64,000 nt of DNA from Pleurodeles waltl (GCF_031143425.1 NC_090445.1:819118817-819182816); one strand, 5' to 3'; positions 20,850-32,698 are shown, counted from the first letter of the stretch. Translations and numbers: made by a program. Notes: generated from the letters alone by a model not told the origin.

Positions 20850-21500
20850 ATTTACCCTGGGGGGACGATCGGCCCCCCCAGGCAAAACTACATGGTTTTT
20901 TTTTCACCCTGGGGTCGGCCCGTGTAACAAGGGCCGACCCCGCCATTTTGTTTTCATTTTTTTTTTTTACTTTTTTTTTTATTGTTGGGGGCGCGATCGC
21001 CCCCCAAAACCGTGTAAATAAATAAATATTGCCCCCGGGGGGGGGGTGGCCCTTTTACGAGGGGGCCGACCCCCCCAAAGAAGATCCCTGGTGCCACGGG
21101 GCGTTTCCTGCGATCCACGGCCAGGAAACGGTGCCAGGGAGGCATCGATGGAAAGGGGAGAGCCTCCCCTTTCCATCGATGCCTCCCTGGCATCTGGGGA
21201 GGCCGTTTTGGCCTTTTTTTCCCCACCGGAGAAAAAGAGAACACTTACCTGCTTCTCTCCTTCTCCGGTGGGGAAAAACTGTGACGTCAGCGCACCTCGC
21301 GGCGCGCTGACGTCATAAGGGGGTGGGAGGGGGGTGGGATGGAGACGCGGAAGCTCTTCCGCGCTCCCACAGTTAAAAAAAAATAATAATAAATCCTCTG
21401 GTGCATTGCACCGGAGGATTTTTAACCCCCTCCCTGGTGTCGGCCACTGGTCGTGACCCGCACTAGGGAGGGAGTGTGGGCGACGCCCGCATCTAAAAGG
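20850..21500. repeat. GC-rich right arm with a series of hairpins
   Basis: Contains a perfect 29-bp stem at 21132-21160/21164-21192 with a 3-base loop. Further stems are GGGTCGGCCC/GGGCCGACCC (20910-20943), CCCCACCGGAGAA/TTCTCCGGTGGGG (21219-21272), TGACGTCAGCGC/GCGCTGACGTCA (21281-21316, with a CRE-like TGACGTCA in each arm), GCGGAAGCTCTTCCGC (21347), AATCCTCTGGTGCA/TGCACCGGAGGATT (about 21391-21421) and a subterminal CTCCCTGGTG/CACTAGGGAG pair (21430-21470). It forms the right end of the piggyBac-type element. Confidence 0.85.
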
Positions 21501-21504
21501 TTAA

Positions 21505-21720
21505 CATGGGGAAAACGTGTTTTGGGACCACCCTCCAATTCTCAGCTCCCGCTTGATGGATCACTGCAAAATTTCCAGATAGCAGCTGATGTGAGCGTCA
21601 AATATTTTTGGAAAATTTAGTGAAGATTCATCAACCGGCAACAAAGATATAGGCAAGTCAATAAACGCTTTTTCAATGGAAACTAGGTTCCAACTATAAC
21701 TACCTACGGGCAACTATATA
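21505..21720. repeat. Right part of the interspersed repeat hosting the piggyBac insertion
   Basis: Begins CATGGGGAAAACGTGTTTTG directly after the right TTAA. I believe it was continuous with the sequence ending at 12294 before insertion; a genome search for the joined junction would settle it. Confidence 0.45.
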
Positions 21721-22654
21721 TATTATATATTTGTAAGTAGGTTTGTAATTTTCACAGGTGATCATAAGCAAGATATATTTATGAATTGTGATTTGTCAGA
21801 CAACGATCTTCAATGCAATTATGTATCTATAATTTCCTGGAAGGGATTATTTTGCTAAAAGTGTACTAGTGTATATACAATGATAGATGTAACTTCCCAA
21901 GGCAAGAAAAGTAATGAAGATCATGGTGCTGAATAGAAGTACATTCCAAAAGCAAGACAACTCTCACAATTCTCACTGTACATCTATCCTTCCAGTGGAA
22001 TACAATTTATGTGATATGTGTCCTTAATTTCTGACATTCAGCTTCACACAATTTTTTTTTAACTGAACCCAACAGTCGAAATCAACAGTGGTTCAGAAAT
22101 TCGCTTCCTGTGATTGTGATGCTTTTGATGGCCCACTACAAAATGGCCACCATACATGTTCACATTCCATAATCAAGTGGGGTGATGCCAACGCTGTGAT
22201 GAGGAGGTGGTGGAACATTCAGCAAAGGAGCAGTGGCGGGTCGAGACCTAAGCAGATAAGCTTCTGGAAATTACTAACGGAGTCAGCATGTGACGCTAAA
22301 TTGAAAACCAAAAATGATAATCACATTGGTAAGCTAATAAATAAGGGTTACTGCTGCAATTTCCTCATCCATTCCATACACTTTAGATGACGTTGAATCA
22401 TACCACTCCTAACACGCTGTACACCTCGGCTGTGACATGCTGTACTCCTCGACTCCAAAACAATGCTGTCACTCGTCATACAGTGGATCATAGTAGATCA
22501 TCACCTCCAAGCTTTCAAAATAGTTGCTTGTCACATGCACTGTTCTTCCTCCTCAAGTTGCTTCTTGCTCATCGCCACTTATGTTTTTGATAGTCACACA
22601 CATAGTAGACATAGTGAGTTTATTCAACCTGAGGAGCACGAAGCTGAACATTCA
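21721..22654. other. Unassigned AT-rich region
   Basis: No gene or recognisable element seen. Confidence 0.5.
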
Positions 22655-22745
22655 AATCGGTCTTTGTCCATACAGCAACTGCCTTACAAAGAACTACCAG
22701 GAGTGTGAATTCCAATTCCACATTCCATTATTGACTAACCACAAA
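22655..22745. repeat. Dispersed repeat copy, mate of 6420-6515
   Basis: Same-order blocks CAGCAACTGCCTTACA and TTCCACATTCCA as in the copy at 6420-6515. Confidence 0.55.
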
Positions 22746-25700
22746 GTGGGTCACAAAGCATGATTGCAGATGTAGTTTGAACAAGGAAAATGGGAACTGG
22801 CTCTTCCTTCTACTGATGCATTCCTATAAAAAATAAAACGTGATCAGCAAAAAAGATATTTATGGTAGCATGTTTATTTTTTCCACGCTACAGGTCATTA
22901 GAAGAAAGATAGAATTTATGTTCTGCATGTTTCTACAGAATCTGAGTCACAGCATTTTTCAAAATCTATCTTACATTAAACTGGTTCTAATATCTTTTTG
23001 TAAAAAATACTAATTGCTTTTTGGTTTGTTTAATTTCTCATTGCAGTTTTTATTCATTTTGTCTGCAATGAACATGAATGAGCAAGACCCTAAGGGTTTA
23101 AGTGGTTTATGGGAAGAGGGTGGTGCGACCTTGTATTGAAAGAAATAAAATACCCTTTGTCGTACATTAAAAGGATATTGCAGGTCACATTGGATTTCCA
23201 TGACTTTATAAAGGAACTCAGACCTTGGCCTCATTCCTCTATATGGTCACTGAACTCCTCTGTGATTTTCATTACCCTTATAATGTAAGGCAGGGTACTT
23301 TATCCCAAAAGTAAATAGACTGTCAAAGTTATAATGTGTGGATAGATACTAATCCTTTCTACAGGCGTGCACAAATAATAAATCATGGATAAATTAATGA
23401 TTAATATGGTTCAATTTTAAGACAGAGAAAACAATTGTCATCTGTGATTTAACACATTACATTAGGGCGATGAATAAATAACTCCCTCCCTCCACCTAAT
23501 CAATTCAACATCTTAGTCAGACAGATTTCACGCTTGAGAGTCGATTAATTATTTTTCCTTCAGTCCATTCTCTGTTCCTATTTAGAAATATGCAAGATTG
23601 TTTGGGATAACGTGCTTTCGGGTTCTAGCAGAGGTGGTATTCTCTGATCTAAGGAGGTCACTGTATTGTATGCCATTTTTGTTAGTACTGCTAAGCTAAA
23701 TGATCTTTAACTGAACCTCCATTTCGAGACTTCATTCAGCTCCAACACAGATAGTTGTTCTAAGTAAAGATTTCCATTGAGAATGTGGCACAAAAGCAGT
23801 CGTTAAATAGATTTTGCTCTAAATCAGTATGTTTTTTGGAACATCTCCCTGATGGCAGCCATTTTGGAATATGTTCATACTGTGCCCTGTCCTCTGGCAC
23901 TTGCTTATCTGCTCGTTTTCGTGTGCAGTTTGTTTTGGAGGAGCAGTGCCAAAGAGCATAGATAGGTAAGACTTACATCTTTCTAGGCATATTTTACCCC
24001 CTGACTGAAGTGGAAGCTTGTTGCAGAGGTGAAAAGATTATCGGGTGGGATTTGTTTTAACTGAAGTCTGTTGGTGATATTGGGAATGCCAACATAGATG
24101 TGGTGGCAATTATAAGAGGGCAGACCTACAGTGAGTTAGATTTAGATTACTGGAGATTTTTGTAAAGAATGAATTGTGTACACAAAGGATTCCGACCACT
24201 AAGATGTGCTCAGAGGCTATTGATTTTCTTGTTTGTAATCTAGAGCCTCGTTTATCAATTGGTTTACTCGATTTGTGTCTATGGGTAAATATGTTAGTGC
24301 ACAAGGGCCTTAGATTTTTTTGTGTTATGTTTAGATGTTTTAATCATACTTGTCTATCATATTTTGTGTACTTTTGCAAACCAGTTCATAGGATTCTTAA
24401 AAGTCTAGGGTCACAGTGATAAGAATGTAAAAGAATTCTAAGAGCTACTTAGAAGTGAGAATAAACGTCAATACCGTCTGACCTAGTTAGCAGGTGTCTT
24501 AGTTTAATTTGTTTTCTTGAAGGAAATATGAAGCACATTTTTGGACATTATTTTTGACTGCACTGACTCAGAACTCAAACTCACAGATTTATAGAGAATC
24601 CCAGTGATGGAATGTGAATTAGGAAGCAAATGGTGGGAAAGGAAGGCTGAAACAAGAAACAGAAAGTAGGATGATTCTCCTAAAGACATAAAGGAAAATA
24701 CAATCAACTCTCTAAAAATGATCTCTTGGTTAAACCAAACATTGTTGGTACAAGGTTTATAGCACAGAAAAGTCCCAAATTATTTAGTACTTTGGTTCCT
24801 TCGTGATTTGATGGACCTTTTGCTTCTTCCTCTCAGCAAAGCAAATTTAGGCACAACTTTTGTTTGGGTGTCATTTTGAGGCGTGTATAGAGGCCCCTCT
24901 GAGGAAGTGAGAGTTTCTCTATAGTAGGTCAAAGGTATAGTGTAAGTCTCTCTTGTGTGCACTATCCTTCTGATGCTGCACAACTTTAGTCCAGCCCTTT
25001 TAATCCTTAACACTCATCAAGGTAATAACAGAGTAAACTCAGTTGGTTTTCCTGTATGCATGTGCCTACTATGCTTCATCTACCATGCGAAATGTGCTTT
25101 CCCTTGATGTGCCTTATCAGTGGATTCATGCTTTCTTTTGAAACGGGCTCATTGTTCTGAGCTCATGAAAGTGTTTTTGTGCAGGCATTTATACCATTCC
25201 CTCTATGGCTCCAAATGGTTCTTGATGCTAACGTGCGGTTATCGGATTCCAGGAAGATGTTATTGCTATTTCTGTTCATTTACAGCTGAAAGGTGCCTAC
25301 TGAAAGAACACTTAGTAAAGAAAATATGTTTGAGATAGATGTTACATTCATAGATTTTTATTCAATATGTCTTACAACAGGAGTTGCCGAACTATTATAG
25401 ATCCATTGGGAAATGATGTTCTTACAAGGAACATCATCTGTCAGAATCATTAATAGAAAAAAGAATATCGCCAAAGCAATGATAAACCACACAAACCCTT
25501 TGACACAAGTTCATTCAAGAATGCATTCTGCTCGATTATCGGAAATACAAATACACGGACACCGAAGAGTATAGAGGCTGTGTACCTATGGGTCAAGTCA
25601 ATAAGGATCTTGCAAGTTAATAAATATGCTGTGGCAAAAAACTTTGAGGAAATGGACATCCTGCTTAAAATACTTGTGAAATAGTAAGTAAAGCAATAAT

Positions 25701-26499
25701 TGATCAGTAGTCTCCTATTTCCTTGTCTGTGATATAACCAGCTTGTTTCAATGTTGCTACCTCTAACACAAACAGCATTAGACAGACAGTCTCTGCAAAA
25801 GAAATCCTAAAATAAGGAAAACGAATAAATTAAAGGGTTGATGTGGAGGAGCCGTGTGAGCATCAACGTACGGGTACCTTTGTGCAGGCAAAGAAAACCT
25901 TTACAAAGAAGCCAAATGACATTGTACTATTGAAGCAAACAAAACACAATTGGCCATTTAGGCGATAAATTAAGTACATTTGTGGGGTGCGCATCAGGCC
26001 TTGAAAATGTTATTTGCACACCAAATTTCCTGGTACATACTTTCCTTTTCGACAAACAAAATAATACATTTTATTTTCAGCTTGTGCAGCACAATGAAAA
26101 TGAAATCTATGCTGTTTATTTTCTGAATGAGGAAAAGCACTAACTAGAAACGTGAAGAAGAAAGCTCATTTTTGGAAAAAAGCAAGCTTTCTCTTCAGCA
26201 GCTTTAAAATGGATGTCAGTACAAGGAGTCGGAGGCCGATAAAGGTCAAATTGCGCCCTACTTAGGCTAGCCTAAATATAGCTAAATAAACATTATTTCT
26301 AATTAATGAAAACACTTTCTAAGTTCCCCCTCTGAAGATTTAGATACCATCCCCAAACCAGCCTACACTACATTACAGTACTTCATATACTTCATAGTTC
26401 ATTCTTCCTTTCTTGTTTCATCTTCTTCAAGTCTTTTATCTTGTGATACACCTTTGATCTGTGTTCATTCGGTTTACCCTTTTCCTTTTTCTGATCTTC
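22746..26499. other. Long unassigned AT-rich region
   Basis: Nearly 3.8 kb with no open frame beyond about 81 codons and no motif I recognise. A short perfect inverted repeat GATGTTCTTACAAGGAACAT(C) sits at 25414. A C/T-rich stretch lies at 26395-26525. Confidence 0.5.
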
Positions 26500-27300
26500 T
26501 TTTTCTTCTTGCCTCAATCGTATTTCAAATCTTGCTCAAAGCACATTCATTCTTAATATGTTAATATTAGAATTAGATCTATTGGACTTAGCATTATTTT
26601 TATTATGGTGTCAATATCTTCTTTAAAAAGCCACCACCCATGTCATCAAACTATTCACCAATCTCACAATTCTATTTCCAATCTTAGTAAACCATGAGCT
26701 AACTGTGTCCTATACACTAGTCTCCCAAAAGTTTAACTGCACTTGAAATATTAGTTATATCAGCAACATAATTATGAATTTCCATGCCATTATCAGAAAT
26801 ACACATACAGCATTGCTGGACCTTAATTGCACTGCAAGTCCCACCTTCCTTTGCTAGTAAGATATCTAAAACAAGCTGGTTCTGCCTGACCATTGCACTA
26901 ATGGTTACCATCTCTCTATTAATGTTAGTTAATGCACCTGCAGTATTAATAGCCAAATGATCCACCAAAATAGACACATTTTTCATCTTCACATCAATCA
27001 AGGCCACAACAAAAGGGGGAACCAACACACCAAATATATTCATAACTCAGATGTCCTTTTCTTAAGACCCACACCATTCTTTTCACCCAAATCATAAGCA
27101 TGGTATATCGCTGGAAAAAAGTACTAAGGAGCATGAAACTACCCAGTTATTTGGAATGGTAAAATAAACAGTTTTGCCAATTACACCATAAATACCTCTA
27201 AGTATAGGATCATCATTTCCCAACAAAAACTTCTATAACCTATATAAGTATAACTACACTGACTCATTGCAACTATTAATGAAAAATTAATTTATAGTTC
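26500..27300 (-). pseudogene. Endogenous retrovirus env remnant (surface end and transmembrane subunit)
   Basis: The 108-codon minus-strand frame (27043-26717) has the layout of a gamma/epsilon-type transmembrane subunit. A hydrophobic fusion-peptide-like start is followed by a heptad-repeat region, the conserved QNxxxLDxLxAxxGG stretch, a Cys-(x7)-CysCys motif (normally six spacers) and an IxDN tail. Upstream (27230-27050), in other frames with stops, are pieces resembling the end of the surface subunit. Downstream (26690-26580) is a W-rich then hydrophobic segment that could be the membrane anchor. Frameshifts and stops are present throughout. No LTRs or pol were found adjacent, so this is an isolated, dead fragment. 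Confidence 0.6.
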
Positions 27301-27529
27301 AACTTGGATGTCAACATAGTGTGGAGATCTACCACCATACATCCTGACCGGCACTGTGGAAATAATGTGCATACTAATTTGCAGCCCAATACCTAAGACT
27401 ATTTGCAGCTTCGAAAACTCCATGTACATTTAAAGTTATCCTGCAAAAATTTATTTATTTATAAAAACACATATTCAAGTTGCAGCCAAGTGTCCTGTCC
27501 CAGGCCAGACAAAACATTGTACCACATGG

Positions 27530-27700
27530 CAGAGATTCCTCTTTTAAGATTTTTTAATAAATTGTCTCTATGTGAATCCCCATACAAAATGACCTCAAAT
27601 ATTCACTAGTTTGGATTTCTTCCCAACATATTTGAGGTCATTTTGTATGGGGATTCACATGGAGACAATTTATTAAAAAATCTTAAAAGAGGAATCTCTG
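27530..27700. repeat. Large hairpin: 73-bp inverted repeat, 25-base loop
   Basis: Arm 1 (27530-27602) and arm 2 (27628-27700) are reverse complements over 73 bases with one mismatch (an A/G difference in CTATGTGAATC versus GATTCACATGG). The loop is 27603-27627. Near identity implies a recent origin or conversion. The loop-proximal end is ACCTCAAATAT. It lies next to the minus-strand LINE fragment at 27890. Confidence 0.95.
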
Positions 27701-27889
27701 CTGTTTAATATTTTGAGCCATGATTCCATCTGGCAAATTGAGTATATGTTGCAAAAATCCAAAAGTTATGCTTCTGACGAGTCAAGACAGGGGAGGATGT
27801 TTACTTGTGTAAGTATTCTAAAGTGGTGCCTATGACAACCCCCCCCCCCCAATACACATAATTAAATTTCACAGGGGGCCCTGCCTGTA

Positions 27890-28290
27890 GTAAATATCCC
27901 CTCTTTACTGTCTTCGTATGTTCGTCCCATTTCAAATTATTGGTAAGAGGTAACCCTAGATATCTGCACAAATTTCCTACTTCTATCTAATTGGCTTCAA
28001 GTGACCCCTGGAAGATGGGATTTTTTGTGAAAAATCATGATCTTTGCTTTCTCTAAGTTAATTTTAGAAGGTTTTCCTTACAATATGTAGCCAGGACATC
28101 TAGTTTGCTCTGGAAACCTATTGCAGTGCAATCTAGTAGTATTAAATCATCTGCGTAAAGTAAGCACAAGATTTGTGTGGAGTGTACTTTTTGTGAAAAG
28201 AGTTGGTTATTTCCAGGGCAGTGAGCAAATCTGCCACGTATAGACTAAACTATGCCATTATACTAGAGGATTCACAGCTGTCCTAGGGGA
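27890..28290 (-). pseudogene. LINE reverse transcriptase fragment with intact YADD box
   Basis: On the minus strand CLLYADDLILLDCTAIGFQS is read through the active site; the YADD codons are 28158-28147. It is followed by a KLDVLATYCKENLLK stretch and, after a stop, sequence resembling the next conserved block (GNLCRYLGL-like, about 27970). Upstream, SLYVADLLTALE-like residues appear in frame pieces near 28240. This arrangement fits a non-LTR RT of the CR1/L2/Rex-type sort, but the clade cannot be set by eye. Only the palm region survives. A run of Cs at 27840-27850 lies just beyond. Confidence 0.65.
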
Positions 28291-30002
28291 ATGAGTTGTA
28301 TTAGTAATGGAATTTGGACAGAGACTGGGAGGTGATGAGAGTCAAGGAGTATGTGTTTAGTCAAACACACACTGGCTTGTTTTCTTCTAATCTGGAATAG
28401 GATAAATGATATACGAGATGGCACAAGCTTGACATGTGATAAATACTTGAAATAGTAGCGATAACCATAGGTGTGAGATACATACAGTATGTATGAATAT
28501 AAATTGAGGTTTTACCCAAATTTACTGTGTTTTAGGACTGATATCTCATGATATCTCAGTGGGACAGAATGGGTATTTCTTTATCAGTTTCTCTGCAGCA
28601 GTGTTATCAGAATGCTGCAGATTCCAAAATCCAACATTGCCTTAGGGCTGAAATTACCTGAATATCAGCTAAAACCTGTGAGGAAATTGGTTGGTTTATT
28701 ATCTAAAAATATATTCAAATACGATGTGGACAGGTAAGGTATGCATTACTGGCTACAAAGACTTGTGATTTGCCTTTAATTGTGGTATCTCTAAACAGCC
28801 TGTAAAATGTATGTAGTTTAAGTTAAATTAATAAATAAGATGTCATAGGCCTAATAGGAGTGGTCAAACATTTTCATTGACTTTAAAGTATCTATAGCTA
28901 ACTCTATATGATATATTAGTTCAGAGCAGGTGTTAAGTGCTAAGAAACAGTTTGTGGAGACAATTGACAATTATGGTTACTATCTAAATGCTCTGAAAAC
29001 CAGTTTGGGTTGTTGGCAAAAAACTCAGTCTGACCTCCTGTGCACTATCCTGTTACTGATTTACAGCGCACTGAATGTAATTGGGGAGCAGGTGGGTTCT
29101 CTGTTAGGACATTCCTTTTGTAGTGTTCATAGGTAAGAATACAGCATACTGTAGGATATGCAGCAGTTTAATTCCATATTAAGAGTGTACCATTAGAATG
29201 CTCCCTTTGTGGTTATTACTATGATTATGAAAATCTTTTTGCGGCCACCCAATGACCTCCTTCTTAATAAGGGTCCTCACTATTATCCTCCAACTGTGCC
29301 CCTCAAATCTCTATAGCCCCTCTCTGACATACATTTCATTTGTTTATAGTGCTACTCATAGTTTACTTACAGTCAATTCTGTGATCTGCACAATACACGT
29401 TCTTTGCAGCAGGCACACTAATCATTGGAGCTACTTTAGGATAAGTCAAAACTGCCAATAGACAAAACTCCATCTCTCTCAGTAGGAGTATTAATCACCA
29501 GAGTTATCTTGGCATTTTGATTGCTGCCTGAAACTGCTGGACACACAAGGAACAATGCAGCATGTGTATTTAAACCCCATAAATAAAATTTTCATACACA
29601 GCACCACCTCCCCCCAGAGGTTAGCCCCAAGTGTAGCTGCATTGGACGCACTACCCTAAAACCGGCTCTGCGCAGTGTCACTCCAGCATGCTGGTATGCT
29701 CTATATCCATCTCCCTTAGCCCAAAAAAAATGAGGAGCTGCAATGGAAATCAGAAACAACCCAGGCACTGGTAGTCATGTTACTCATTGCTCACTCAAAG
29801 CAGTTTCTGGTGTAACAGATCTCTTTTATTCCCTCCTCCGATTTGTAACAGATAAGTAACTCTCCTTTGAAGTAATTGCACGGTGGCTCCGCCTCTTCCC
29901 TCTCTGAGGTTAAAAATAAGGATGTGAAAAATAAATGTAAATAGTACATGCGTTGTCTCTTCAAGACCTTTGCTTTCTAAGAGCTGGCGTTGATCCAGCC
30001 CA
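28291..30002. other. Unassigned region
   Basis: No gene recognised; open frames are at most 69 codons. Confidence 0.5.
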
Positions 30003-30428
30003 TTGCTTACCCTTGCTTGCCTTCATTATCGCTCTCATTTGCTTACTTCTCATTGGTTAGCTGCTGTATGCTTCCTTCCTCTTCATGAGTTTGTCTCTCC
30101 AGTGGATATGGATGCATTACTTGTGTCCTTAGACTATTTCTTTTCAGGTGCTACTTTCTTCTTTGTGTTTAAGCACTCTTTTAAGAATGCGTGCTTTTCA
30201 GCTGTCTCCTTTGTGTTCTTCTTCCCCCTCAATCTGCTTGCCCCTATCATGAGGACCTTTTGGACCCGAGTTGGTTTCCCCTGTTTTCAGCTTCATTTTA
30301 TATTTCTTATTTTATGTGTTTTAGCTATACTACTTTTAGCAATTACATTTTACACACATTTCTTGTATGATATTCTTGTAATCAGTACTTTCTGTTTCAG
30401 GCTAGGAACACTGTACACTGTATCCTAG
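30003..30428 (+). other. 141-codon hydrophobic open frame, probably not a gene
   Basis: The longest clean open frame in this part of the window. It is very rich in Phe, Leu and Cys (for example FVFFFPLNLLAP), as expected when T-rich DNA is read through. No signal for splicing or promoter, and it looks like part of an interspersed T/C-rich repeat. Kept because of its length only. Confidence 0.15.
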
Positions 30429-31128
30429 TTCTTGTGTTGCCCATTCAGGGGACAACTTCTAATATCCAGACACAGCATTGCATCAGAGCTGTGCCTCCAA
30501 CACAGTATGGCTTTATTATATAAATGGTGCACTGATCTAGAAGGAGCAGAGGGCACTCCAGCCACAAGTGCCCCGAGACAAGTGCTGTGTTCGACATGCA
30601 GCTCTGCTGGTGCTAAAGTACCAGCTTCCAAGAGGATTGCCACCTACACCGCAGGCCGACTCCTGACACTGTCTTCAAATATGGATCTGGGACTAATACC
30701 TTAGATCCGGCCAGGCAGAAAGGTCCACGGACACCATGGTGTCAGCGTAGTGTTAGCATTAGGTAGGAACCTCTAGAACTTCTAGAACAAATTTGCTATG
30801 GTTGGATTTTTCACTGTCTTCACCATGGTTATCATGCTAGTTTCTTTGCTTTGTTTCATCTAACTACCACAGCGCATTTGCTTTTTTCAAGCTTACATTT
30901 GTTTCAATAAACATATTAAAAACTCAGTTTGCCTATCTTTTGTGTTTTCAACTGGGCATGAGTAATACGATGAAAGGGTATGATCTGTTTCCATGACTTC
31001 CCCGGGGAGTCAAAGTGTCATGTATTGGTTGGCGTAATCACCTTCCATCCCGGTTGGTTTAGGAGTTCAGGTGAGCACTGTGAGCTAGCCAGGAATTGGA
31101 CTGGATGTTTCTAATGTTGTGGACAGAC
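30429..31128. other. Unassigned region
   Basis: Includes a 90-codon open frame (30432-30704) with no recognised features. Confidence 0.45.
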
Positions 31129-31131
31129 TTA

Positions 31132-31311
31132 GGGCCTGATTACAACTTTGGAGGAGGTGTTAATCCATCCCAAATGTGACGGATATACCACCAGCTGTAT
31201 TACGAGTTCCATTGGATATAATGGACTCGTAATACGGCTGGTGGTATATCCGTCAATTTACCATCACTTTTGGGACGGATTAACACCTCCTCCAAAGTTG
31301 TAATCAGGCCC
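31132..31311. mobile_element. Full-length palindromic Harbinger-type MITE, 180 bp
   Basis: Flanked by TTA on both sides (31129-31131 and 31312-31314), the 3-bp target duplication of Harbinger elements. It is palindromic almost end to end, from GGGCCTGATTACAACTTTGG to its inverted copy, with a central ATTGGATATAATGG. The arms diverge slightly around GTGACGG, so mutations have accumulated. Confidence 0.88.
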
Positions 31312-31860
31312 TTAGTCTCCCACATTCTGCTGTTCTGCCGTCCTAAGTATGCAGTCCTATTACCTCAGTAGGAACTGTATAACACCCCCAGCCTTTTCCT
31401 CCCGCCAATGTCTGTATGCTTACCCCCACCTTCGTCCTCCTACCCTACATTATCTATCTGCTTGCCCCACCTCTCCCTCTCCATTGGTCTCCTTGCCTGC
31501 CAAAGTGTAAAAAAGCCCCATTCTGTAGCATGCAGTAGTAGTTGTGGGGAGTGAAGTAAAACCTGGACAATAGCTGCAGTGAAAAAAACAATCTCCAGAC
31601 ATTTGTGTTATCACTCTGCAAAGCATATTGCTGGTCAGTGCCTTTTCCTAACTTATGGCAAAAGCTTCATGTTTTTTCAGAATTTGTAGTCATTATCCAA
31701 AAAAAAGATCTTGATTCTGCAGGACCAAACTGGTGCCTGGCTGCATCAATTAAATATGTTAATCAGTAGGAATGGGTAGATGTCAGTGGAGACAAGTGGG
31801 TGAGACAGAAGCAGACCACGCACGCCCAGCCATGATTTCACACGATACATAGATATAGAG

Positions 31861-32698
31861 TAGTGATACTCAAAGTAGGGCCCGGGGCCGCATGCGGCCC
31901 TCCTGACCTTTACATGTGGCCCCAGGTCAAGAGCAGCACCGGGCTGCTGTTTTCTTGACTCATTAAATAAATAGGCAATCCTGTATTCAAAGCTTAATTG
32001 AAGTTCATGAAAGGTTGTAACTAGGTTATCCTGCACAGCCTAAATTTAAGAAACACCTTTATTTTTAAAGACCTCTTGCAGCAAAAGTGTAAAAATATGA
32101 TAGGGTATTTTCAAACTTCAAAGAGTGTAGTTCATTAACATGAAGAGCCATTTCCCCAATACATCACTTTATACCAGTGCACTGAGAAGTATTTTTTTAA
32201 ATAGTTTTCAAACATGAATTTACATTCATTCTCTCCACCCCCCCCCCCCACCCTGAAAATAATGCAAGTCAGTTGTTAAGTGCACATTTTGGGCTGAGAT
32301 CCTATAACACATGAAAAACATTAGTTTATTAAATCAAACACAGGAGAAGTTTTTGTACAATGCACACACAGAAGTCCTGTATTTCAATTATTTCAATGTC
32401 CTTTTATATAGGATAACGAAGATTAAGGAGGGATAGTGAAATTAAACAATTGCCTAGGATCGCACAATATAGGGAAGCTGGGAATAATCCCAGGTTTTCT
32501 GGTTTCTCATTAAGCAATCCAGCCAATGGATGTATATGCTTCGCCTCTCCTACCTACACCCACCTTACAGGCACCCCCCCCCTTTCTGGTATTAAGCTCC
32601 CACCCCCCAACCGCCACCCTTCTATTATCAATGCGGCCCTTGGTCACATCTCAGTCAACACCTTTTGGCCCCTGGGAAAATGTTTGTGAGTACCCATG
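31861..32698. mobile_element. hAT-type non-autonomous transposon, 838 bp
   Basis: Flanked by perfect 8-bp duplications ATATAGAG (31853-31860 and 32699-32706). Ends are imperfect inverted repeats with a shared TACTCA core (TAGTGATACTCAAAG left; CATGGGTACTCACAA on the minus strand at right). Subterminal GGCCGCATGCGGCC (31889) and GCGGCCCTTGG (32634) lie in opposing positions. No transposase frame inside. Confidence 0.75.

Larger units (their letters stand above)
12295..21504 (-). mobile_element. 9.2-kb piggyBac-type transposon with TTAA ends
   Basis: Left end TTAACCCCTTAGCTGCTGGG (12295) and, read on the minus strand, right end TTAACCTTTTAGATGCGGGC (from 21504) match at 15 of 20 positions. Both then reach a C-rich run leading to AGTGC at offset 38 (left) and 41 (right), so inverted-repeat similarity extends about 45 bases. 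TTAA at both borders is the piggyBac target duplication. Inside lies a piggyBac transposase gene (minus, 19081-17236), the expected enzyme. Other contents: a left arm, a 383-bp tandem array, a 285-bp duplication, three AT-cored palindromes and a hairpin-rich right arm. The length is unusual for piggyBac elements; several internal blocks look like later insertions or expansions. Confidence 0.6.

Noticed and set aside
21421..21432. TTTAACCCCCTCCC as an alternative inner piggyBac end
   Set aside because: It reads in the wrong orientation for the right border, and the 21504 end aligns better with the left terminus.
30003..30428. Hydrophobic 141-codon frame as a possible membrane protein
   Set aside because: Composition follows T-rich DNA; no conserved motif, promoter or splice evidence. 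Listed only as low-confidence.
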